From JAVBSX01 sp051660685 (lineage in GTDB: Bacteria > Planctomycetota > Planctomycetia > Pirellulales > Thermoguttaceae), in the NCBI GenBank assembly GCA_051660685.1, contig JBOFQB010000050.1, positions 1-12,965 on the forward strand: DNA of 12,965 bases. Reading direction: 5' to 3'. A program made the translations under genes and the position numbers. Below, piece by piece: positions 1-6,118 of the stretch; position 1 is the first letter of the stretch, and each line of letters starts with the position of its first letter. The notes beneath the pieces are model-generated. The model searched no databases. It had not been told where the DNA came from and was given only the letters and a program-made list of their open reading frames with translations.

Positions 1-65
1 ATGCGTTCGAGCAATTTTTTGACGAGAGCTTCGAGTTCGGCGATACGTTTATCTTTGGCATCCAT
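1..65 (-). CDS. IS66-type transposase, N-terminal fragment (runs off window)
   Basis: Read on the minus strand from an ATG at 65-63, the first 21 codons begin MDAKDKRIAELEALVKKLL and continue past the window edge. This short charged leucine-rich start resembles the N-terminal coiled-coil region of IS66-type transposases (TnpC), which often begin with a similar RIAELEALVKKL stretch. Single-gene IS66 relatives (ISBst12-like) carry only this gene; whether this is one cannot be seen. A near-consensus promoter lies directly upstream. The gene is divergent from cmr4, so the element sits at or near the 5' end of the visible part of the cmr operon. Only about 21 residues are visible, and other coiled-coil starts could look similar, so the family call is tentative. 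I could not identify the terminal inverted repeat of the element. Confidence 0.55.
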   Translation of the reverse strand, partial: MDAKDKRIAELEALVKKLLER

Positions 66-74
66 AATGACCGC

Positions 75-104
75 AGTATACGTTTGATACCTCAATCATG
101 TCAA
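75..104 (-). promoter_or_regulatory. Sigma70-like promoter for the divergent transposase
   Basis: On the minus strand TTGACA (104-99) and TATACT (80-75) are separated by 18 bp, a near-consensus pair. The expected transcription start, 6-7 bp after the -10 box, would fall at about 68-69, only a few bases before the ATG at 65-63. The transcript would therefore be leaderless or nearly so. A TTG at 95-93 is in frame upstream but would lie inside the promoter. Confidence 0.5.
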
Positions 105-180
105 GACCAATTCAAATTGCCGTGAACGGATACAAATTACTCAAACTCTATACAGCTTGCGATTATCAGAAAGGAAAATT

Positions 181-1062
181 ATGAACAGCACATTTTTTTG
201 GATACATGCATTGACCCCGCTCCATGTCGGAGCAGGTCGTGGACTCGGTTACATTGACTTGCCGATTGTTCGTGAAAAGGTGACAAATTTTCCGTACATT
301 CCCGGAACGGCGATTAAAGGAGTCATTGCCGATTATTACAAAGCTACGGACGACAAGCGAAATCCTGACTCCATCGAGGCGACAGCATTTGGCACCAGTA
401 ACAACGACGCTTCTAATAGCGGCTCACTTGTTTTTACGGATGCCAGGCTTATTTGTTTGCCTGTGCGGAGTTTGTACGGCACGTTCGCATGGTGTACCTC
501 ACCGACGATTTTACGCCGTCTCAAGCGTGATTCCAAAAGCATGGAACAACCAATTGCTCACGATATTCCCGACGTAAAGAACGAACACGGCTTTACACCA
601 TCTGATTCTGTACTTTTGAAAGAGGGTAAAATCTATCTCGAAGACCTTGATATTTCGGTAACTGAAAGCGAGACCGCAAAAAGCTGGGCGGATTATCTGG
701 CGGAGAGAATCTTTCAACAGGAAGACCGCGATGATTTTGTAAAACGATTTGTCATTCTTGCCGATGACGTGTTCAATTTCCTCTGTGAAACAGGGACGGA
801 AGTTGCGGCACATATTAAAATCGACCAAGAAAAGAAAACAACGGTTGGTGGTGCCCTTTGGTATGAAGAATCGCTGCCAGCCGAAGCGATTCTTGCCGGA
901 ATCCTTTGGTGCGACAAAGTGTTCGGCAAAGGCAGTACCTCAGAAGATTTGATGACAAAGTACGCCCAAAACCTCGCCTTGCTCCAGTTCGGCGGAAAAG
1001 CGACGACCGGCAAAGGTCTCGTCCGCTGCCTCTTTGATACGGAAGGAGGAAAACAATCATGA
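181..1062 (+). CDS. cmr4: Cmr4, type III-B CRISPR RAMP subunit (backbone RNase)
   Basis: Cmr4 is the repeated backbone subunit of the type III-B effector complex and carries the residue that cleaves target RNA at 6-nt intervals. The 293-residue product has the expected length. Its start, LTPLHVGAGRGLGYIDLP, matches the family, and Asp26 occupies the position of the catalytic Asp26 known from Pyrococcus furiosus Cmr4. PYIPGTAIKG follows, then the FTDARLICLPVRSLYGTFAW block (about residues 91-110) and a C-terminal glycine-rich RAMP loop GGKATTGKGL (271-280). I chose the ATG at 181 because AAGGA lies at 171-175 and the family N-terminus begins there; a TTG at 157 is in frame but unlikely. The gene overlaps cmr5 by 4 bp (ATGA). 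All key residues appear intact, so the subunit itself is not degraded. Confidence 0.95.
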   Translation: MNSTFFWIHALTPLHVGAGRGLGYIDLPIVREKVTNFPYIPGTAIKGVIADYYKATDDKRNPDSIEATAFGTSNNDASNSGSLVFTDARLICLPVRSLYGTFAWCTSPTILRRLKRDSKSMEQPIAHDIPDVKNEHGFTPSDSVLLKEGKIYLEDLDISVTESETAKSWADYLAERIFQQEDRDDFVKRFVILADDVFNFLCETGTEVAAHIKIDQEKKTTVGGALWYEESLPAEAILAGILWCDKVFGKGSTSEDLMTKYAQNLALLQFGGKATTGKGLVRCLFDTEGGKQS

Positions 1063-1424
1063 AAACTCGTGACCAAGAATATGCTGAAAAATCATACAAT
1101 GCCGTGTCAAAACGCATCAAAACATTCGATGACAAAACGAAAAAAGAGTACAAATCGTTTGCGAAACGGTTTCCGACGCTGATTCACACCTGCGGTCTGA
1201 TGCAGGCACTTGCCTTTGCGCAAGCAAAAGATGGAATGAACTTAAATGTGCTGGAAGATTTTATTAAAGTGCTGAACAAGACTGAAACACCAGACACTCA
1301 GGCTTTTGTTTCAGAGTGTCAGGGTAAGGATTTGTCTGACTACATGCACACGAGCCGCAATGCAATGCTCGCAGCCGGTTGGATCAAACGACAAGCGGAT
1401 GCCCTCATTGAAGGAGATGAATAA
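1059..1424 (+). CDS. cmr5: Cmr5, type III-B CRISPR small subunit
   Basis: Cmr5 is the small, all-helical subunit of the type III-B complex; several copies line the groove opposite the Cmr4 filament, next to the crRNA-target duplex. The 121-residue product fits the family in size, and its start (MKTRDQEYAEKSYNAV) is the usual Cmr5 opening. It contains the FPTLIHTCGLMQALAFAQAK segment (about residues 40-59), typical of the conserved helix pair, and ends with an AMLAAGWIKRQADAL helix. It has no catalytic motif, as expected. The start overlaps the cmr4 stop, with a strong AAGGAGG at 1043-1049 inside the cmr4 end, spaced 9 bp from the ATG. cmr6 begins 1 bp after its stop, so translation of the three genes is probably coupled. 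Confidence 0.93.
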   Translation: MKTRDQEYAEKSYNAVSKRIKTFDDKTKKEYKSFAKRFPTLIHTCGLMQALAFAQAKDGMNLNVLEDFIKVLNKTETPDTQAFVSECQGKDLSDYMHTSRNAMLAAGWIKRQADALIEGDE

Positions 1425-1425
1425 A

Positions 1426-2478
1426 ATGACACAAGCGATACGGAATAACTTACTGGATGTGCCAGACGGCGACCATGCTGGGCTGATTTTGTGCCGTTAT
1501 TTGCTCAACAACGATAAGCCGACGGACAAGCAAGACCACAAAAAAGACTTGCATGATCGCGCCAAAGACGCAACAGAAAAGGCTCAATCAATCTACAAAA
1601 AAGCGTTTGAACGGTGGAAAGCGGCATGGGAATTTATGCCGCAATCTGAAAAACCGTATCGCGGCTCAATGCGGGAGTTTATGTTGGAAAACCGCATGAT
1701 TATCGGTCTCGGCTCGGACAATGTACTGGAAGCGGGTTTGACACTCCACCACACTTACGGCGTTCCGTACATACCCGGCAGTGCCGTTAAGGGACTTTGT
1801 GCGCATTATTGCCACGACCTCGGCGGTGAGTTTGTGAAAGAGGGCAAATTGCATACAACGATTTTCGGTGACACGAAACAGGCGGGGATGATACGGTTTC
1901 ACGATGCGCTGATTGATCCCGATTCGGTGAAAGACTGTCTTAAAGACGATGTGATGACCCCGCATCATAGTGATTATTATGGTGCAAAAGATGAAACGGC
2001 ACCGACCGATTTCGACTCACCGGTTCCGGTAACATTTTTATCGGTGAGTGGGAAGTTTTTGTTTGTGATTTCCAGTGATGACGTGGACGAATCGGGCAAG
2101 GTGACACCGCTTGGTAAAAAATGGATTGATTTTGCTTGGAAGTTGCTTGGAGATGCGTTGTCAAACAAAGGAATCGGCGGCAAAACGAACAGCGGGTATG
2201 GGTTTGGGACACTCGAAGAATTGCCTGAGCCACTGAAATTGCCGATAAAACAAGGGACATTGAAAACATTGACTCGTTGTTCAAACGAAGAATCTAAAAA
2301 GTACGAAAAAAAGCTTCTATTTGCCGATGAAGAAGGCAGCCTTTGTATCGTCGTGGGAAAAGAAGAAGCTGTGATAAAAACAATGACACCAGAGGCTGGA
2401 AAAACAGTTGAATTGGAGTATGTATCGGTGCAAACTCAAAACGGACAAAAATTCTTACTGTTTCGTTTGCCAAAGTAA
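1426..2478 (+). CDS. cmr6: Cmr6, type III-B CRISPR RAMP subunit
   Basis: Cmr6 caps the 3' (head) end of the type III-B filament next to Cmr1. The 350-residue product begins with a helical lysine-rich region (about residues 1-80) that includes the AGLILCRYLLNN stretch common at Cmr6 N-termini. The RAMP core follows: MIIGLGSDNVLEAGLTLHH, PYIPGSAVKG (114-123), TTIFGDTKQAGMIRFHDALI, and the glycine-rich loop GIGGKTNSGYG (249-259). Roughly 80 further residues end in a beta-rich stretch. I chose the ATG at 1426 because AAGGAG (1411-1416) is 9 bp upstream; an in-frame ATG at 1417 directly abuts this site. The gap after cmr5 is 1 bp. Nothing indicates damage. cmr1, a usual partner, is not in the window. 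Confidence 0.93.
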   Translation: MTQAIRNNLLDVPDGDHAGLILCRYLLNNDKPTDKQDHKKDLHDRAKDATEKAQSIYKKAFERWKAAWEFMPQSEKPYRGSMREFMLENRMIIGLGSDNVLEAGLTLHHTYGVPYIPGSAVKGLCAHYCHDLGGEFVKEGKLHTTIFGDTKQAGMIRFHDALIDPDSVKDCLKDDVMTPHHSDYYGAKDETAPTDFDSPVPVTFLSVSGKFLFVISSDDVDESGKVTPLGKKWIDFAWKLLGDALSNKGIGGKTNSGYGFGTLEELPEPLKLPIKQGTLKTLTRCSNEESKKYEKKLLFADEEGSLCIVVGKEEAVIKTMTPEAGKTVELEYVSVQTQNGQKFLLFRLPK

Positions 2479-2533
2479 CAAATTTACCAAAGGCCTAAAC
2501 GTTAACTCGGTCGGTATACCCGGAAATTTAAAC

Positions 2534-3799
2534 ATGACACGAAAAATTTTTATCAGTTTTCTTGGAACAAGTGATTACAAAGAATGTGTCTATCAATTAG
2601 GCACTCAAAAAAGTAGTGTTGTCAAATACGTTCAATCCGCTTTTGCTGAATTGTTCATCAAAGAACAGGGCGATCATTATTTCGTCTTTACCACACAAAA
2701 AGCAATTGAAACCAATTGGAGCCAATTACAGCAAGAAATCCAACGTCTGACACCCAGTGTTTCCCTTGAAAATGTGCTTATTCCCGAGGGCAGCACGATT
2801 GATGAAATTTGGCAAACTTTTCAGACGATTTTTGACAAGCTGGAAGAGGGGGATGAATTAACTGTTGACATTACTCATTCGTTTCGTTCGATTCCACTAT
2901 TAGCTTCGGCATTACTTCAATACGCAAAATTTCTCAAAAATATTTCTGTCAAAGGGATTTATTATGGTGCGTTTGAAACTCTTGGACCTCCGAAGGATAT
3001 TGCCGAAAAATTTCCCAACCCACAAGAACGCATTGTACTGGTATTCGACCTGACGGCATTTTCAGATATTCAGGATTGGTCAACGGCGGCAAACGAGTTT
3101 ATTACTTTTGGCAATACAAAACAATTGAGTCGTCTCACCAAAGGACACATCAATAAGGTGGTTTCAGTCTCAGGGGTTCAACCATCTATACCAGACCTGA
3201 ATACCCTCAATAATCAAATCGAAAAATTGAGCGGTATCATCAAAATGAATCGTGGTAAAGACATTATAAGCGGTTCTGCCGCAAAAAAAATCATTGAAAT
3301 TTTAACGTCTCTGGAACAGAGTCTTATTCCTGTACTTAATCCGATTCTCGAAAAACTCAAGACAGATGTGGAAACATGTTTCGTCGAGGAAAATGATGTC
3401 CGCAACATGATAGGAGCGGTCAAGTGGTGTATCGACAAACAGCTTATCCAAGAGGGGTGCACCATTTTAGAAGAGGGGATCATTACCATGCTTTTGCCAC
3501 AGAAAGATTGGTGCAATATCAATCAACGGTTTGTCGTTTCAGGCTACCTACAATATCCTGATTGCTTTGAGAATAAGAGTAAACTTTCAGAAGATGAAGT
3601 TGTTCAAATTATTGAACACATAAAATCCATTCTCGGTGAAAACCTTGACTCCATCTCCAAAACATTCAAAAGTATTGCAGATGTGAGAAATGACATTAAT
3701 CATGCCGGAATGAACTGTAGTCCAATGTCGGCAAATAACTTTGCAAAGAAACTTTGTGAGTTCAGTGATCAAGTCGAATCAATTCTCACCCTGCGTTGA
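2534..3799 (+). CDS. csx1: TM1812-family CARF-HEPN ribonuclease (Csx1/Csm6 group)
   Basis: Proteins of this family sense cyclic oligoadenylate made by Cas10 through a CARF domain and then cut RNA with a HEPN domain. The 421-residue product starts KIFISFLGTSDY (4-15), the classic first CARF strand and loop. It has VDITHSFRSIPLLASALLQY with the D-x-T-H-S motif at 112-116, the signature of TM1812/DxTHG proteins. Near the C-terminus, R385-N-D-I-N-H390 is an intact HEPN R-x4-H active site. I chose the ATG at 2534 because family homology begins there; the frame is open back to about 2408, but that part overlaps cmr6. The Shine-Dalgarno sequence is weak (GGAAA at 2522-2526). The gene lies 55 bp after cmr6 with no visible terminator between, so co-transcription is likely. 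Confidence 0.9.
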   Translation: MTRKIFISFLGTSDYKECVYQLGTQKSSVVKYVQSAFAELFIKEQGDHYFVFTTQKAIETNWSQLQQEIQRLTPSVSLENVLIPEGSTIDEIWQTFQTIFDKLEEGDELTVDITHSFRSIPLLASALLQYAKFLKNISVKGIYYGAFETLGPPKDIAEKFPNPQERIVLVFDLTAFSDIQDWSTAANEFITFGNTKQLSRLTKGHINKVVSVSGVQPSIPDLNTLNNQIEKLSGIIKMNRGKDIISGSAAKKIIEILTSLEQSLIPVLNPILEKLKTDVETCFVEENDVRNMIGAVKWCIDKQLIQEGCTILEEGIITMLLPQKDWCNINQRFVVSGYLQYPDCFENKSKLSEDEVVQIIEHIKSILGENLDSISKTFKSIADVRNDINHAGMNCSPMSANNFAKKLCEFSDQVESILTLR

Positions 3800-3816
3800 T
3801 TTGTGACGTATTATAA

Positions 3817-4056
3817 AATGCTTTTTGGCAATGCGCGACTTCTACAGAAGCATTAAATGAGCAACTACAAAAGGTAAAGAGTGTTGATGAAAAAGACCTT
3901 AATGCAATAACAGATGAAATAACGGTTGTGCATAACAAACTGATAAACCTCCAAAACCCCTTTATCAACATTATCGTTCACAATACGACGCTTATTATTG
4001 AACACTTACACGAGAAACTTGTGCAAAAGCTAGGGGAGAAAACCTGCAATGAATAA
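3817..4056 (+). pseudogene. Start-less reading frame, probable gene remnant
   Basis: After a TAA at 3814-3816 this frame stays open for about 79 codons and stops with TAA at 4054-4056. It has no ATG and no well-placed alternative start. The translation has protein-like composition and looks helical, with segments such as ALNEQLQKVKSVDEKDLNAI and NIIVHNTTLIIEHLHEKLVQ. It is in a different frame from csx1, so it is not a simple read-through extension. I do not recognise the family. It is best read as the 3' end of a gene truncated by deletion or recombination. Confidence 0.35.
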
Positions 4057-4088
4057 CATTAATATGCAACCCCAAACGGTGCTTCCAG

Positions 4089-4214
4089 AAAATACCGCTG
4101 GGGCGAATTGGCACGCCGCAAGACATTGCCGAAACGGTACTGTTTCTGGCATCCGATAAAGCATCATGGCTGTCAGGGCAAGTGATAAAAGTTTCCGGCG
4201 GTCACGGTTTGTAA
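4089..4214 (+). pseudogene. 3' fragment of a short-chain dehydrogenase/reductase gene
   Basis: The frame reads KIPLGRIGTPQDIAETVLFL, then ASDKASWLSGQVIKVSGGHG and a final Leu, ending at TAA 4212-4214. This is the unmistakable C-terminus of classical short-chain dehydrogenases (IPLGR-G-P-DIA, FLASD-ASW, GQ-I-V-GG). Only about 41 of the usual ~250 residues remain; the Rossmann nucleotide-binding motif and the YxxxK active site are absent. Upstream of 4089 the frame stays open to about 4053 but loses family resemblance, so the break point is near 4085-4090. The fragment cannot encode an enzyme and marks an ancient deletion or recombination junction between the CRISPR operon and the next genes. 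Confidence 0.85.
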
Positions 4215-4235
4215 ATTTTGCACGACAAGCCGGTC

Positions 4236-4263
4236 TTGAAAATCAAGGCATTTGTGATAGAAT
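4236..4263 (+). promoter_or_regulatory. Sigma70-like promoter for the GyrI-like/nucleotidyltransferase pair
   Basis: TTGAAA (4236-4241) and TAGAAT (4258-4263) are separated by 16 bp, about 50 bp before the ATG at 4316. It is the best promoter match between the dehydrogenase fragment and the next gene. No clear Shine-Dalgarno sequence precedes the ATG. Confidence 0.45.
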
Positions 4264-4315
4264 ACAGCGTCCATTTTTCAGAATCTTTGTTTAACACCAC
4301 TAACCTATCTAACAC

Positions 4316-4801
4316 ATGAGTTTTGAAGTATCAATCGTCGAATTTTCTGCCAAGCATCTCGTCGGCATGAAAGTCGCGACGTCAATGCAAAATGCACAAG
4401 TCGACTGCCAAAAAGCGTGGGAAACCTTTGCTCCTCGAATGTCTGAAGTACACGGAACGGTTTGCGGTTGCGGCTCTTGCGGCTGTACCGAAGCGTTTGG
4501 CGTTTCTGTTATGACCAGTGAAAACGAGTTTGATTACTGGGCTGCCGTTCCAGCAGCACCTGAGACACCCTTGCCGAGCGGGATGGGAAGAATAGAAATT
4601 CCCGCCGGTTTATACGCAAAATGCACTGTCTCTGGCGGACTCGAAAAACTCGTCGAAGCGTTTATGTACATTTACGGGCCGTGGATTCATGGACAAACGG
4701 AATACTGTCTGAGCATGCAGGCACCTTGTTTTGAACAGTACCCGCCAAACTGGCAGTTTGACGCCGATTTTGACATTTTCGCGCCGGTTGTGAAACAGTA
4801 A
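4316..4801 (+). CDS. Stand-alone GyrI-like / AraC effector-binding domain protein
   Basis: The 161-residue product is a single GyrI-like (AraC effector-binding, SRPBCC-like) domain with no DNA-binding helix-turn-helix. Evidence is the opening VSIVEFSAKHLVGMKVATSM, the central FDYWAAVPA stretch, IPAGLYAKCTVSGGLEKL, and the C-terminal APCFEQYPPNW-FDIFAPV pattern of these proteins. The fold binds hydrophobic or cationic small molecules; stand-alone members include the gyrase inhibitor GyrI/SbmC and putative drug-binding or hydrolytic proteins. An odd feature is C50-G-C52-G-S-C55-G-C57, a CxCxxCxC cluster that could hold a metal. The gene is followed 10 bp later by a nucleotidyltransferase, so the two are probably co-transcribed from the promoter at 4236-4263. 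I infer a drug-sensing or sequestering role from this pairing, not from direct evidence. Confidence 0.8.
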   Translation: MSFEVSIVEFSAKHLVGMKVATSMQNAQVDCQKAWETFAPRMSEVHGTVCGCGSCGCTEAFGVSVMTSENEFDYWAAVPAAPETPLPSGMGRIEIPAGLYAKCTVSGGLEKLVEAFMYIYGPWIHGQTEYCLSMQAPCFEQYPPNWQFDADFDIFAPVVKQ

Positions 4802-4811
4802 AAGTAGTGTG

Positions 4812-5594
4812 ATGGAACAACTCAGAATGATCGAAAGTGTTAAGGAAACAGCCTTGTCGGATGAGAATATCTCCGCCGTGTTGATGTACGGGTCGTTCAT
4901 CCGAAACGAAGCTGATGAGTATTCCGATGTCGAGTTCTATGTTTATCTGAAAGACAAGTCCTGCTTCCATTCCCGACATTGGGTCGAGCAAATTCGCCCC
5001 ATCGCTCTGTTCTTTACAAATGAACATGGAACGGATGTCGCCATTTTCGAGAATATGATACGGGGTGAATTTCATTTCAAGAGCATTGAAGATATAGAAA
5101 CCATCAAAACATGGCAAGGGTTTATTTCTTTTGAACATGCCGACAAAATGAATCTCGTCGACAAGGAGGGGCGGCTGATGGAAACCTTGCACGCGATTGA
5201 GGTTATCCGTCCGAACTGGCATGAACCGGCTCATGTCCGTTGGGTTGCCGAATCGTTTCTCAATTCATTTTTGTGGACGAAAAACCTGATTTGTCGGGGT
5301 GAACAGGCCCATGCTGTGATGTCTTTCGGAAACGTGCAAAGACATTTTCTTTCGTTGATTCGTTTGGCTTGTAACGCAACGGAACATTGGGAGAATCCGA
5401 CCAAAAATCTTGAAGACGAAATTCCGCCAGAATGGTACGGCAAGTATCAATGTGCGATTCCTTCGCTGGATGATGACGATCTTTGTCGGTGCTACGAAAT
5501 GACATTGGAAAATGCCAAAGAGCTATTTGTTCTGCTTGAAGTGCCTGACGAGTTAAAAACACTCTTGGATTCGAACTTTACAAGATCGCAGTGA
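4812..5594 (+). CDS. Lnu(B)/Lnu(F)-like nucleotidyltransferase
   Basis: The 260-residue product resembles lincosamide nucleotidyltransferases of the Lnu(B)/Lnu(F) type, which inactivate lincomycin or clindamycin by transferring a nucleotide to a hydroxyl group. It has the nucleotidyltransferase-fold signature ISAVLMYGSFIRNEADEYSD with G27-S28, followed by D39-x-E41 in YSDVEFYVYLK as the metal-binding acidic pair. The conserved DVAIFENMIRGEFHF block (75-89) comes next. A helical C-terminal half includes the SFLNSFLWTKNLICRGE and SFGNVQRHFLSLIRLA stretches typical of these enzymes. Length matches the family. The ATG at 4812 is preferred; a GTG at 4809 adds one residue. The Shine-Dalgarno sequence is weak, and coupling to the upstream gene is likely. 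Substrate is unproven; related environmental proteins may modify other compounds. Confidence 0.8.
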   Translation: MEQLRMIESVKETALSDENISAVLMYGSFIRNEADEYSDVEFYVYLKDKSCFHSRHWVEQIRPIALFFTNEHGTDVAIFENMIRGEFHFKSIEDIETIKTWQGFISFEHADKMNLVDKEGRLMETLHAIEVIRPNWHEPAHVRWVAESFLNSFLWTKNLICRGEQAHAVMSFGNVQRHFLSLIRLACNATEHWENPTKNLEDEIPPEWYGKYQCAIPSLDDDDLCRCYEMTLENAKELFVLLEVPDELKTLLDSNFTRSQ

Positions 5595-5680
5595 CAATTC
5601 GTTCTTGGACCAAGACCTTGCAAATACCGCCAAAGCAGTGCATCTCGCTGAAGCCTAAAACTGTATGGAGTTGTGCCAAC

Positions 5681-5730
5681 AAACAAAAAGCCGTTCGGTG
5701 TATTGTCTAAAAAACAATTCACCAAGCGGC
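5681..5730 (-). terminator. Long hairpin with T-tract, likely minus-strand terminator
   Basis: Arms 5690-5706 and 5714-5730 pair at 15 of 17 positions (one of them a G-U wobble), with mismatches C5696/A5724 and T5701/T5719 and a 7-base loop. On the minus strand the stem is followed directly by TTTTTGTTT (5689-5681), as in an intrinsic terminator. It lies about 390 bp beyond the stop of the minus-strand gene ending at 6119 and also faces the end of the nucleotidyltransferase gene. The distance from the gene it would serve is unusual. Confidence 0.5.
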
Positions 5731-5820
5731 GTTGATGAGAGCACCGATTGGGAACACGTTTTTTTCCTCCCCTTGCATGAAAAAAGCTCGTGAAAGGGCA
5801 CAAGCATAAGTTCAGAACCG

Positions 5821-5946
5821 TTAAGATACGCGCAGAACGTTGTATCGCGGCATTAGCTTAACCCGGGGTTGCGGTCGCGTTGCTCCCTTCACCCCGGGCT
5901 ACAAAAAGGTCGCCGCTATGCGGCTACAAAGGAACGACTTAACATT
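5821..5946 (+). repeat. Palindromic repeat unit A (long hairpin, linker, short hairpin, tail)
   Basis: Arms TAACCCGGGGT (5859-5869) and ACCCCGGGCTA (5891-5901) form the long hairpin. A 14-nt linker GCTACAAAAAGGTC (5898-5911) leads to the short hairpin GCCGC-TAT-GCGGC (5912-5924), then a 22-nt tail ending CTTAACATT (5946). The same layout recurs at 9966-10039. The 5825-5850 part (GATAC...GAACGTTGTATCGCGGC) resembles the right side of the cloverleaf element at 9869-9938. The unit lies in the 524-bp gene-free stretch after the nucleotidyltransferase gene. Confidence 0.75.
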
Positions 5947-5966
5947 TCAAAAAGAACCGACATGAA

Positions 5967-6061
5967 CATTTCAATACTTGGCATACACCGTTCACGCTTT
6001 TTTTGAAGCCAAAAATTAAAGGACCATTTGGCGTTGTGCATATACCGTAATTTTGGAAATG
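5967..6061. repeat. Dispersed repeat copy 1 with an inverted partner
   Basis: CATTTCAATACTTGGCATAC begins at 5967 and continues through TTCACGCTTTTTTTGA to AAAATTAAAGGACC near 6024. This matches copies at 9709-9757 and 12644-12716. A diverged inverted copy (TGTGCATATACC...GGAAATG) follows at 6035-6061, giving imperfect 22-27 bp terminal inverted repeats around a ~45 bp core. This resembles a small non-coding mobile element, but no target duplication is evident. Confidence 0.6.
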
Positions 6062-6080
6062 CTCTAAACGACTATCTCTT

Positions 6081-6104
6081 CCCCAACCCCCATTCCCTAT
6101 CCCC
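6081..6104 (-). other. Canonical G-quadruplex motif just after a stop codon
   Basis: The minus strand reads GGGG-ATA-GGG-AAT-GGGGG-TT-GGGG, four G-runs with loops of 3, 3 and 2 bases, starting about 15 bp past the stop of the 6119-9508 gene. It would lie in that gene's 3' untranslated RNA. The wider plus-strand tract (6075-6120) is almost purely pyrimidine. Confidence 0.6.
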
Positions 6105-6118
6105 TACCTCCTACCTTC

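Noticed and set aside
5640..5740. A possible integron attC site: the hairpin contains CTAAAAAACAATTCACCAAG, reminiscent of attC left ends, and lnu(F) is known as a cassette gene.
   Set aside because: The flanking 7-bp core sites do not match GTTRRRY and RYYYAAC, and the stem ends in a T-tract that a terminator explains better. No integrase gene is visible.
5492..5803. A 103-codon minus-strand reading frame after the nucleotidyltransferase gene, with a protein-like stretch.
   Set aside because: Its second half lies inside the opposite strand of the nucleotidyltransferase gene, and its middle is the long hairpin. No ribosome binding site or family match is evident.
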